This document shows, in pieces, positions 49,236-60,886 of a stretch of 64,000 nt of DNA. Numbering within the stretch: the first letter of the stretch is position 1; every line of letters starts with the position of its first letter. Made by a program: the position numbers and the translations under genes. Source of the stretch: Misgurnus anguillicaudatus. Lineage: Eukaryota > Chordata > Actinopteri > Cypriniformes > Cobitidae. Under the pieces are notes generated by a model. It was not told where the DNA came from and searched no databases. It saw only the letters and a program-made list of their open reading frames with translations. Where the stretch lies: the NCBI RefSeq assembly GCF_027580225.2, contig NC_073358.2, forward strand, positions 30,158,501-30,222,500, in the 5' to 3' direction.

Positions 49236-50230
49236 TCTGATGTATAAGGCAAACACCTTTAAACCTAACAACAGGTTGTATAAGCTACTGCCGCTAGAGG
49301 ACACTAATCCCTTAATACGTCACTTTACTTCGTAATAAGGTGCTTGCACAAACAACCTATGAGGTCATTATTTTTGAAGGACAGTCTTGGTTGGGATAGT
49401 TATGCAGTGCTTAAAAACAGAACAGGTTGTCAAACAGACAAGATCTGATGTATAGACCAAGTGGTGACTTTTGGATGGTGGGTCTTCCTTTTCTAGCATA
49501 CTGAATGTTGAGTATCGAGTTCAAATTATGGTCCATTTCTCCAGTAAACAGTGTCTCTGGTATCACTCTGTTCCCCTTGCCAGCCCTTCAGCCCTTATGA
49601 GATTACATTTTGTTTGGGATACTAACATAGAAGGCAGCAGCCTATGCAGGTAGTACGCAGTGAAGCAGCTCACCATTTTTGGAACCTAGCTATAGATTAG
49701 ATTGTGTTATAATTATATTTTAAACCAGACTGTCAGCCTTGATTTAAAAATACATTTTTCCACATGTCTCAAGAGACACCTATAGGACCCCGTACACACA
49801 TACTTTCTATGCTGCATTTATTCTTTTTCCGGTTTCCCAGACATGCAGTTCTGAACTTGGATATGCACAATACATGCTAATGAAATTTCTGACTACTTTA
49901 AATATTCAAAGCACCATAGCAACATGCATTTTTTATGCTTTGGTGGTTTTGTCTGTCGCCACCCCCGAGAGTAACTCCACTACTGTTCTCCTAATTGCTT
50001 GTAGATGCTGTGAGTTTATGAATTTAAATTTGGTCATCTCAAAAGACATTCACAAAGTAAATTAACGAGAAATTAGACAAAATGAAAGACCAATCGCATT
50101 AGCAAGTTTTCCACCCTGATTGCACAAAATAAAAATGAAAACTCTCCCAAGACGAACATCTTTACGATTCAACTGATTCAGATTTTACACTAAATATATG
50201 AAATACTAAAAACAAAATCCTTCTGTTTTT
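49236..50230. other. Intergenic spacer
   Basis: No recognisable gene or repeat end. Confidence 0.3.
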
Positions 50231-52840
50231 TTAAAGGGCACCTATTTCATTGCTAAAAAACTTTATTTTGTGTATTTGGTATAATACAATGTGTTCACGT
50301 GGTTTATAGTAAAAAAAAAACATTATTTTTCACAAACCTATATTTTTGTAGCTCCAGATTTCACTCTCTCACTGAAACGCATGGATTTGAAAAGCGCTGT
50401 GTCCCTGATTGGCCAGCTAATCTGTGCTTTGTGATTGTCTAAGTACCTCTGACATCAGCCGTAAATGTGATGCTCCTTACCATCTTTGAAAGATTCGGTC
50501 ACAATGCAATGCTAACAGGAGTTAACTTACAGGCTGTGAGTCCAAGTGGGAGGAATAATGATAATGTCGGTCTTGTCTACATCACTAATCCCAGGAAGTA
50601 AACTGTTGCCTACAATCCGTGTGTTTGCTGTAGTACAAACAGATTTACGTAGGAAACAATAACTCATCGTTTACTTCGGGGTATGTACCTTTTGCATATC
50701 ATTAACCTCTCGATGCACACTAGTTCGTGTACGGGATGACGTCAGTTTTTTAACACTGCTAACAATATCTATACAGCCTACTGTCTACAAACATTAATAT
50801 ATTAACATTACTTTACATCGTTTAAAAGGTCTACGGGTTTAGCATCATAAATGTAGTATTTTGTGACAGAAGTCTAGATAACAACATGCAAAATATGTGA
50901 CTTCTGACCTTTGTGTTGATATAATGATTGCAAGTCGAATCCAGTCTGTTTTAGATGTGTGAATGACCCATGAAAACGGTCTAATACAATACATCCAATA
51001 ACCATTTTTGTCCACAAATGCGTATAATCCATGAAATATATATATATGAAGAGTTTGGTTCCAAAACGCAATAAACGCCATTTTTGAAAAAAATGAGTTA
51101 CTGCCAAAATCAGCATTATATCAGGTCAGTAGTTAAAAGTAAATTCTTAATTTTACGCAAAATCCAATATCCGCCATGTTATTCTGTCATCTTTTCTCCC
51201 TTTTTCCCAAAATGCGACAAACGCCACTCCCCCTTTTTAACAGAACGCAATAACTCCATTTCTGATATTACAGCCCACCGTTCACGCAATGTAAACAAAC
51301 AATGGCGGACGCGCTGAGTACACGGAGTCCTAGTTTTCCTCATCTACTTTGTACTTCGTGATCAACAAACAAAACAAAATAATAATTAAATTGCATCGCT
51401 AAACCTGTGATGGTTTTCTTTGATGGGAAAGAAACGTAAGCCATCAGCATCTAATATTTTCCCTGAGAGGCACTCGGGAGACGGGTGCTTGTTCTCCCGA
51501 CAGCAAGCTTCTCATGCTAACACATTGACCCCAGAGGATCTTATGAAAAACTTTCCATTATTTTACTCAAAGTCGACGAAAATCGAGCAGGACCAAAAAC
51601 ATTTTACAGCTGATCTCTGTGAAAGACCTTAAGCGAGGACGTCAAGTAACCGCAATGACAGGGTTCTTAATATGACAAAGTAAGTGTTTTGATTAATAAC
51701 ATTAATGTTTATATTTTTAATTAGTGTGTACAACTAGTCAACTAAATGAATATAACATGGCAAAGATGAATGCACATTTATATAGGCGATTGATTCAATA
51801 GATTTATAGCATTTTGAATAAAAGCATTTTGTGGAAAAAATAATCCGTTTTTATAATAAATCTTTGAAAATCAACTTATGGATTTGAATTTTTTATGTTT
51901 TTATAACCTAAAGATGCTGTGTGAAAGTTTGTAACAGAAAATAGTTGTTTTCATCTTGTCACTTTCTTGGTATAGAAAACACGTTTTTACCAAAATTTGT
52001 CAAAATGGATTTATTGCGTTTTGGAACCAAACTCTTCATATATATATGAAGATGTTGTTTACATCTTGTAATAGAATATAATTTACAATCCGCAGACTAT
52101 TTGCGTCGTAACACTGTATATGAGATCACCCTTTAGGTTCCGCTAAACACATAAACCACATAAAGTGGTCAAACTTTGTTTCTAAAAGTAGGTGGGAGTA
52201 TAACACATAATATCCAAACAGCGCTGTCAAATATTGTGACGTCATCTGACTCGCTCATTCCTCCAATGACTTTATGGAAAATAATGATAGACAGAACGTG
52301 TAGCCAATTAGATAACAAATCCACCGATTTTTGTGGTATGTTTTATTTCCTTGTGTGGAAACGGCATTTTATACGCTAACATAAGTATAAATAATAACAA
52401 GAATGAGCGCGTATGCATGTAAACAAAAGACTTTTATTTTGGGGCTGAGTGGCACTTAGAAAAGGCACTAGTCTTACAAAAACCCTTGCAAGAACCTCAT
52501 TTTGGACCTATTGACCTCAAACGTGAAACATAACTTCTTTAGACTTGTGGCTTTGGGATCATTGCATTAGGTTTCACACATATTTATCATTAAGTTTTTT
52601 AGTAATAAAAAGATTTTATTCCAAAGTACTTCGTCCTCTCCAATTTTTTACATTTTTAACTTAGAATAATGTTGAACCCTGGAAAATGAAGCTCAAAGTG
52701 ATGATACCATAGTTATGTGTATACTCTTAATGGTTTAGTAAAAACAACCATTTTAGTAAAAGTAGTTTTGGGCTAGAGTATGGGTGCTAATAGACACGTA
52801 CACACCAAAAATCATGAATCGGACCATAGGTGCCCTTTAA
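50231..52840. mobile_element. TTAA-bounded element, 2.6 kb including an insertion
   Basis: Left TTAAAGGGCACCTATTTC and right GGACCATAGGTGCCCTTTAA are inverted ends. The interior includes a block shared with 29450-29724 and another shared with 58270-58700, and is interrupted at 51040-52046. No transposase domain recognised. Confidence 0.75.
51040..52046. mobile_element. Nested 1-kb element with ATGAAGAGTTTGG ends
   Basis: Left ATATGAAGAGTTTGGTTCCA (51045) and right TGGAACCAAACTCTTCATAT are perfect inverted complements, extending through AAACGCAATAAACGCCA/TGGATTTATTGCGTTT. Short internal open frames, such as one opening MMGKKRKPSA at 51420, match nothing recognised. The terminal family is shared with 3908-4157. 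The TA-rich flank prevents an exact boundary. Confidence 0.85.
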
Positions 52841-53114
52841 TAGCAAACTGTTACAATTCACCTGCACTATCCTGTACCTGCAGCAACTATGTATTGCTAT
52901 GTATCTAATATTCTGTGTATTAGTTTAGTAGTGATTTCTAAAATGTATGAGTGTATTTATAAGTGCCTTTAGATTGACAGAGAATAACTTAATTGCTCAG
53001 AGGTTTCTTTTGAATTTTTAAAAAGCATGTTAACTTTGAGACATATGTTAACATAAGAGTTCATAGCTTGAATTTGGTTTAAATAATTAAATTCTTGTTA
53101 AAATGACATTTGAT

Positions 53115-54063
53115 TGCAGATGTTGTATGTGGGAGTAAAGCTAAAGACAAATGTTTCTTGTGAGAACAATGAGAGAAGCATGTTGCTGCCTACAACCATA
53201 CCGGATGCCCGTGATCTTCGGGCTCTTAGACAGCACTGCATCACATACAAGAATTCTACTGTAATGGAAATCACAACATGGACTCAGGAATACTTCCAGA
53301 AAACATTGTCAGTGAACACAATCCACCGTGTCATTCGCTGTTTCCAGCTAAACCTCTGTAGGTCAAAAAATAAGCCATATCTAAACATGATCCAGAAGCA
53401 TAGGCGTTTTCTCTGGCCAAGGCTCATTTAAAATGGACTTTGGCAAAGTGGAAAACTGTTCTGTGGTCCGACGAATCAAAATTTGAAGTTCTTTTTGAAA
53501 AACTGGGATGCCATTTCATCCGGACTAAAGAGGACAATGACAACCCAAGTTGTTATTAGCGCTCAGTTCAGAAGCCTGCATCTCTGATGGTTTGGGGTTG
53601 CATGAGTATGTGTGGCATGAGCAGCTTACACATCTGGAAAGGCACCATCAATGCTGAAAGGTTTATCCAAGTTCTAGATACATATGATCCCATTCAGACG
53701 TCGTCTCTTTCAGGGAAGACCTTGCATTTTTTGCAACTAGAAGCCTGTTTTAGACAAGAATGGGACAACATTCCTATTCCTAAACATTGGTCCTCCTCCA
53801 GCTGTTCCTTGTATGTACATTTAACTTTTATGGCCTCCCATTGCTACCTGTCCCAACCTCCCCTGGAATGCGTAGCTCCCATCAAATCATAAATGAGCCA
53901 ACATTTGGCATGACATTTCAAAATATCTCACTTTCAACATTTGATATGTTATCTATATACCACTGTGAACAAAACATAAGTTTATGAGATTTGCAAATTA
54001 CTCCATTCCTTCTCCACCCACAATCTCCACTGTGTCCCAACTTTTTCTGTCCTGGGGTTGTAC
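53115..54063 (+). pseudogene. Dead Tc1-like transposon with catalytic-core deletion
   Basis: The plus strand shows the second helix-turn-helix and linker (CITYKNSTVMEITTWTQEYF, LSVNTIHRVIRCFQLNLCRS), then WKTVLWSDESKFEV (first catalytic Asp) and SLMVWGCMSMCGMSSLHIW. After GKTLHF it jumps to LEACFRQEWDNIPIP, which belongs near the C-terminus. The segment carrying the second Asp and final acidic residue is missing. Stops and frame shifts lie at 53430-53590. The right end CTGGGGTTGTA (54053-54063) resembles a Tc1 terminal repeat. No left terminal repeat. Confidence 0.82.
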
Positions 54064-54069
54064 AAAAGA

Positions 54070-54232
54070 AGGACATATATTTGCACCTATAGCACCTAGA
54101 ACCATAATGGTGCTATAGTCAGGCTATAGCACTGCTTATGGTTCTATATGTGCTATATAGCACTTAAAGTGGTTCCTTATGATTACAAGACAGTGAACCA
54201 CTTTTACTATTTAGCATAATTTTTAGAGTGTA
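54070..54232. mobile_element. MITE fragment with AAGTGGTTC motifs
   Basis: GCACTTAAAGTGGTTCCTTA and TGATTACAAGACAGTGAACC occur in opposite orientation to 41620-41720. Ends ATTTTTAGAGTGTA. Confidence 0.6.
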
Positions 54233-54235
54233 TTA

Positions 54236-54462
54236 TTTGAGAAATGTTTCTAATCAAACCTTTCAGGATCCCATTTACTTCCATAGTATTACATTTTCCT
54301 ACCATGGAAATAAATGGGGTCCACGAATGCCTTGGTTACAAACATTTCTCAAAATATCTTCCTTTGTGTTCATTAGAACAAAGAAATTTATACAGGGTTG
54401 TAACAACATGAGAGTGAGTAAATGATGACAGAATTTTCATTTTGGGTGAACTATCCCTTTAA
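54236..54462. mobile_element. Half element ending GGGTGAACTATCCCTTTAA
   Basis: Contains a TTCCATAGTATTA/CTACCATGGAA hairpin and the ATGAGAGTGAGTAAATGATG subterminal sequence typical of a common cyprinid element. The left terminus is missing. Confidence 0.65.
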
Positions 54463-55934
54463 ACCCATGACATCTAACAAAGGGAAAAGTGTCTGCGAAG
54501 AACATGAATGTACATAAAGTTTCTGCAGTTAATACTTCAATTTGTTAAGTCATTTCCAACTTGGCTAATACCACCATGATACAATTAACAAGACTTTTTA
54601 CGTGAAAATGACATGCGCCTCTGTTATAAAGCTTTAGTCTTTGTTCTACTCCCGTGTTCTTCCCAGTAAATTAAAAACCCTGCATTAATGACCCAACCAT
54701 ATCAAGAGCGACGGGAATTTCATATAAATATGGACAGCTTGCTGCTACGCATTAGCGCGTCGCAATTAAATGAATAATTAATAAAAGAACCCCAGGAATA
54801 ATTCAGGCAGTGTAAAGCCAATGTCATCAACATAAAGTCAGCAGTTACAGAGCACATCGGTGTCTTTTCAAACACACAAAGTGGTGTGGTTGGGAAGATT
54901 TCTCTTAATTTAATGAACAACGGGTTCAGAGCCGTTTCAAAAGAAGAAAAACCTGTCATACTTTCTCTTTCTTAAAAGCCCGTGAAATTGCTTTACGAAA
55001 ACAGCTTGCTATTGCTACTTGCAAGTCAGTTATAGTGGAAGGGACATTCCTATTCTGGAAAGCATTTAAAGTTAGCAATATTTGTGATTTGTTTTTCTCA
55101 GACAACAAAGAGTGTGGCGCATATCTGATCCCAAATCAATTGAGTCAACTTTTAGCACCATACAGAAGCCACAAAACAAATTTTATTCATTGTGAACTTT
55201 TCTCACACCAACAATCTCCCTATAAGTTTAACAGAATGTCAATTTAACACTCTTTCTATAATAATCTCTACTTACAAAATAAGATGCTCCTTTTCTTTAA
55301 ACACTTTAAAGAAAATGCTTTTTTTGTGTAACCTAATTTGTATATTCTATTTCCTTCCCCTAACCCAAACATAAAGGCTTGTTTCCTCATCTCCAAATTT
55401 CCCCTCAAGGTCAAAAATTTACTGGTATTCTTATCTTTTTGGGGACAGGATGTGTAACCTTAATGTAAAGTGTTAACTCTCAATCTCTTGCTTGTTATTT
55501 AAAAATGGTTTGCAGCCAAGTTATCTTCTCAATTTCTCTGATCACAAGAATGTTATTGTTCTTCAAAAATATGGCCAACAAACATGACTTACGCTGCCCC
55601 GTTGTCTAACCTCAGGACAATCATTGCGTTATTTGTCTGTACACAGTGTGTGTGCTTGCATTTGTGTTTATTTTTTCTCAGACTTGTGTAATCCTTGCTT
55701 TATCCTTGTATTCCTCTTCAGGAGCTGTCACTATTCATTTTCTTTACTTCTTTCCGTCTTTGCCTCTCTTGCTCTCACTTTCTCAGTCTCTCGATCTTTT
55801 TTTCCCTGAGGCTATATAGGCGCCTTGGGCAATTGTGCATTAATTCACCAGTTTGCTCCTTTATGCCCTTTCTATGTACTGTATTTCTTTGACACATAAG
55901 CGTGCACACACTGCTGTTCCTCTGTCAACTGCAG

Positions 55935-55988
<54 letters not shown>

Positions 55989-56610
55989 ACATTCTCTCTG
56001 ATAAGATGGGGACAGTCTGAAGGAGCTATTCTTCACAGGTCTCTCTCTATGTCTCTCTTGATTGCCTTTTTTTTTCTTTCACATTTGGACATTTGCATCT
56101 CTTCGACTTTCTTGCACTGTAACGCATTAATCACACCCGCCGACACCTTGCCTTCACAATGTCTCAACTAACGCACACACTTACTGTCTGTATGTCTGTC
56201 TTCCAGTATTCTGTATGTTTATTAGTATCCCCTTCACCAAGCATTGTTCTGATGCCATCTTTACTGGCATGACTAACACTTAACATTTACGTCGCCAAAG
56301 CACCTGCTAAACTGTAAACAATGAGTTATGATGCTTAACATATGGGGAAAGTGAAAATAAACTTCCAATAATTTGAGGAGGACTGAAATGAGTTCTCAAT
56401 TATGTTTCTGTACCACAACAGAGCTTTAAAGTTTATAGCTCAGAAAATGTAATATTACAGTATTTTAAAAGTAAATTCTCCTATTGTCGCAGTTTCTGGC
56501 TTACAGTTAATCTCTTTCAGCCATATGAACATATATAGTAAATTATACTTTTTTATGTACTATACTATACTGTACTGTACTGTATGACACTGCATTGCAC
56601 TACACAATAG
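54463..56610. other. Intergenic; repeat-poor block then low-complexity
   Basis: 54500-54960 shows no repeats and has homeodomain-type AT motifs (GCAATTAAATGAATAATTAA), a candidate conserved element by inference. (GA)n at 55938-55987. No gene recognised. Confidence 0.35.
55938..55987. repeat. (GA)n microsatellite
   Basis: About 25 uninterrupted GA units. Confidence 0.97.
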
Positions 56611-57503
56611 AACCGGGGCAAAAGTAACGTGGGATGAAAGTAACAAATCGATTTTCTCCGAGCCCTGATAACATTTGCATTCAAAACTATGACAGCATCT
56701 TTACCACACAAACCCTTGACAGAGCTGACAAACAGTGCGTTATTTACTCACCGTTTTCCGCGAGATCCAGAAAGCTGTTTCAACCATGATAAATAAATTC
56801 CTAAAGCGGCCATTTTTTTCTTGTAACGCATTGTGTTTCTCATTTCATGTGTTGCAATACTGATCAATCTACAGGTTATTTAGTGCTCTAACACATCTTG
56901 AAGTTTGACCTCTCTGAGTTTTTCTAAATAAAAGTAAATCGTGAGGAGATCATGTCGGGTCGAAAGTAACACTTGTTACCTTTGTCCAGCTGCTAATACT
57001 GTTGTATATGTTGAAAATTTATATTATTCTAATTTGCTTTAATTTTATTTTCATAGTGTTCAAACGGTTGAAAAATGTTTTATTCTTTGTACTGTTGGTT
57101 GCTTTTGAAACATTTAATAAAACTAAAATTTTAAATAAAAATGTATTTTTTATGAAGATAAATGACAAAATAAGTTTGCATACTTATTACGAGGTCATAG
57201 TCATGTATATTTAATACAAACAAGTGTAACACAAAAATCTTTCTTGTTTTGTTGTGTTACTTTTGAACCACATATGTGTTACTTTTGTCCCAGCTGACAG
57301 GGTCAAAAGTAACAATTCACTACTCATGTTCAAAGTGAAATTATACTGAAGTCATTTTACATTTTTACAAAATTCCACCTGGTATTGATAGACCACACTT
57401 GTGAGTTATTGACAACAGCAAAAATATATCTCAGTCTATAACATTATCTTTCAAAATTAATTTATTTCCTGAAAAATTTTTACTTTCGCCCGTGCTCTCC
57501 CCT
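56611..57503. mobile_element. Element with AAAGTAAC-repeat ends
   Basis: Left GGGGCAAAAGTAACGTGGG and right TTACTTTCGCCCGTGCTCTCC are related inverted ends. GTTACTTTTG/CAAAAGTAAC words recur at 57240-57320. About 0.9 kb with no recognisable protein. Confidence 0.55.
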
Positions 57504-57791
57504 GCTATACAATAACTGAATAACCGAATACTGTATTTTTGTATCATTTCTGTAATTTATTGTGCCCATTATTTTATGGTGTTTTTCTAGCACCCCAGCT
57601 GCGGCAATTTTACAGATTTTTTTACAGTGTACTATAATTTTAAGTATACAAATTACCCTGCCTGTGAAAACCCAGTTAATTTTTTTTTGTGATTTACTGT
57701 GCTTTCTACAATCATCCTATATAATGTAATGGATGATTTTCAAATGCTGTGAGAATATAACATTGATATCTGTATAACTGACTGAAAGACT

Positions 57792-59268
57792 TTAAAGCAA
57801 CAATATGTAGTTTTCATGTAAAAATGACTTACAGCTCCCCCATGTGGTTGAAAAGCGCAACAGTGCCTGGTATCAGACACTCTTCTGCAGGCAGGGGGAG
57901 GGGCGGCGCTGTGTTTCCTACCCTCCACCGCCACTTTCAGAGTGTGCTAGTAGCAGCTAGGAGGCTGCTCAGTTTGCAGCAACAGTACAATTTGTGACCA
58001 GTCACGGAAAGTAGGGACACAAGTCGGATCTGGGGAATTTTGAGTTATTCACAGATTCTGAAAGTGCAGTTTCTAAGCTTTCCAACGATCTGTAACACAT
58101 GGAAATTTGATAAGATTTGGAGAAGTTGTGGCCATTTGAATATAGGAACTCAGAAATACTCAAACCGAGAAAATCGAGACGAAAGGGACTCTTCTTTCCA
58201 ACTGGGGGAGACAATAGGGCTCATTTACATCTCATTTAGCTAAGCCATACCCCCTGTAAAGCCGTTTTGAGATACAGATGTTCTAGCATGATATGAAGTA
58301 TTTTATGACCAAATAACAACATGCAAAAATAAACATGACTCTTTTTACCTTTGTGGGTATCACAAGTCGAATCAGATTATCCAATGACCATTTTTGTCCA
58401 CAAATGTGTATAATATATCTCATAATATCTCATAATATAGATTGTTTACATCAGATTTCGCATGAATGTCTGGTAATACAATATAATATACAATCTGAAG
58501 ACTATTTACAACGTAACATGTAAGGGTATATGAGATTACACATGAACCCGCCTTCAAAGTTTGTATTTAAAATAGGGAGGTAGTATCATAGATCATCCAA
58601 ACAGCGCCGTTGAAAACTGTATTTCCGATGCTTCAACACAATCTTACTGACCAACTGATGTCACATGGACTACTTTGATGATGTTTTTATTACCTTTCTG
58701 GACATGGAAACCATACATAGATTTTCAATGAAGGAGAAAGAAAGCTCTCGGACTAAATCTAACGATAAAACATCTTAAACTGTGTTCCGAAGATGAATGG
58801 AGGTCTTACGAGTTTAGAACGACTTAAGGGTAGGTCATTAATTACATTATTTTCAGTTTTGGGCGAACTATCCTTATTTAGTAGTCACGCTGTGCCCTTT
58901 GGGGGCGGAGGCGAAAACACAAGCTTATACAGTATGTCAATATACACAGAAAATGACGCCCCCCGCTGCACGCTAGAATCTTCCCGAAAAACAAGCCTAT
59001 TTTAACCGCAAAATGTACGCTTTTAAATATACAAAAACCGCTATCTCAAACATGGAGAGGCTTCTTCGTGATCTCAACTAACAGATTCTGCAATAAAACG
59101 AAAATCACAAATTTTGAAAAAAAACCTCATTTTCTCGAAACTTGTGCTGCCGACTTGTGTCCCTGATTTCCGTGACGGGTCACATTTGTCCAGTTAAAAG
59201 TTGTTCTATCACTGAAATAATTTTAGAGACATTATTTAAAGGTAAAAAACTACATACTGTTGCTTTAA
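57792..59268. mobile_element. Outer TTAA element with GCAACAATATGTAG ends
   Basis: Left TTAAAGCAACAATATGTAGT and right ACTACATACTGTTGCTTTAA are inverted complements. Interrupted by 57993-59184. The remaining outer element is about 285 bp. Confidence 0.82.
57993..59184. mobile_element. Nested element with GTCACGGAAA...GGGACACAAGTCGG ends
   Basis: Left TGTGACCAGTCACGGAAA (then GGGACACAAGTCGG) and right CCGACTTGTGTCCC (then TTTCCGTGACGGGTCACA) are inverted complements. Its interior at 58270-58700 is related to the core of the 50231-52840 element. Confidence 0.8.
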
Positions 59269-59295
59269 GATTGCAAATAAAACGGAGATCAATGA

Positions 59296-59790
59296 TTAAA
59301 GGGGACAGAGAATGAAAAACCATTTTTACCTTGTCTTTGTTGAATAATGGTAGTCTACCCACATTCACAAACATACAAAAAGTGCTAAACATGCTAAACA
59401 TCTCAGTCTCATAGAAATTCCTCTTTTAGAAATGTCAGCCAGAAAACAGCCTAATCTGAAAAACTGATGCTTATGACATCATAGGCATCTAACCGCCCTT
59501 CCACTTTAAAATAATTGGCTACATTTTTTGAGTGGCAGCAAAGTTAGCCAATCAGTAATGAGATTGCAAGTTAAGCCAGTAGGGGGAGCCAAATACGTGC
59601 AAAACCACTTGTTTAAAATCACCCACCCTAATAGAGCTTTCTGAGAGAGGTTTTTAGGAAGCTTCTAAACCATTACAGACCCAAACAAAAAAAATGTGTC
59701 TACATTTCACATCACAGAACAAGGATAAATACTCCGTTCAATCATTCTATTAACTTTAAAAAGTTTGATGCTCCTAATCTCATTATAAGA
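59296..59790. mobile_element. Left end of a TTAAAGGGGACAGAG element
   Basis: TTAAAGGGGACAGAGAATGA starts here. No matching right end was found before 59790. Confidence 0.45.
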
Positions 59791-59867
59791 TTTTGAGACT
59801 TTAGCCTGTGACACTGCCCGTGAAACAAGTCTCAAAAAATGATTTTAGTTGGGTTTTCACAGGCAGG

Positions 59868-60378
59868 GTCACTGTGTTTCTCAATATGCGTTCTTCAGCG
59901 ATCTTGCATTCTTGTATTCTCGCTCTACATCATCATTTCCCATCGAAGTTCAATTCCTATTCTCAAGAATGCAACTACAGAGGATGCACTAATAATACCT
60001 GGATGATATCAAGGATGCATCGAGTGCAGACTTGCGCGCAGAAATAATGTTTTATTGGCATAGAACAACTAAACTTAATTGAGTTTTATTTTAGATTATA
60101 TAATTATTTCTTGACAAGGTAACTGAAAAATTTACATATTTGCCATTACAAATAATGACATCATAAAAAATGTACATAATAATGCAGATAATGGTATGTT
60201 TGTCACTTTATGAATGTTGCAATGTTAAATCTGGGGAGGTCAGGTGACCAACAGGAAGATCGCGGACATCTCAATTCTCACAACCTTCTGAATTTGTTCT
60301 TCCAATGTCGCCTGGCAAGACCGATCTCAAGGAGAACGCAAGTTTGTTCACTGCGTTCTTGGAATTGGGAAACAGCCT
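59868..60378. mobile_element. Probable MITE with TTTCTCAATATGCGTTCTT ends
   Basis: CTGTGTTTCTCAATATGCGT at the left resembles the complement of GCGTTCTTGGAATTGGGAAA plus CAGCC at the right. Divergent, so low confidence. Confidence 0.45.
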
Positions 60379-60497
60379 TAGTCTTTTTAATTTGTACAAT
60401 ATGTAAAGAATAATTGTTTACCCACTTATGCCACTTATGCCACTGTGGGTGTGCATTATTTTCAAATAATTTAAAGGACCAGAGTCAATTATTTCTC

Positions 60498-60644
60498 TTA
60501 TACCACGGTAACTACAAACATTGCTCTGGTGCCTATTTTTAAGACACTTGACAAGTTAGGTGTGCGTTTACTGAAAATGAATCAACACACATAGAACATT
60601 TCTCAACCAATCAGAATAAAGCATTCAACAGACCTGTGGTATAA
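60498..60644. mobile_element. Short MITE related to 11144-11730
   Basis: TTATACCACGG and CTGTGGTATAA ends. Subterminal CCAATCAGAATAAAGCATTC is near-identical to the 11.7-kb copy. About 147 bp, internally deleted. Confidence 0.6.
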
Positions 60645-60677
60645 ATATGCAGTATACTGCATGTAGGCATACTCAAG

Positions 60678-60886
60678 TACACTGAAAAAAATTATTCATT
60701 TAATTTAATCATTTTTTTTTAAGGTAAGTGGTTGCAATCAATTTATTTAAGCTACATTTGAACAAAAAAGATTAGTAACGTAAAATAAAATATAAAAGTT
60801 TTGTTTAAATTTAGCTTAAATAAATTGATCGCAACCACTTACCTTAAAAAAAGATTAAATTTAAATAATCATTTTTTTTCAGTGTA
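60678..60886. repeat. Palindromic MITE
   Basis: CACTGAAAAAAATTATTCAT and ATAATCATTTTTTTTCAGTG ends. Inner arms AAGGTAAGTGGTTGCAATCA and TGATCGCAACCACTTACCTT pair. About 209 bp. Confidence 0.85.
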
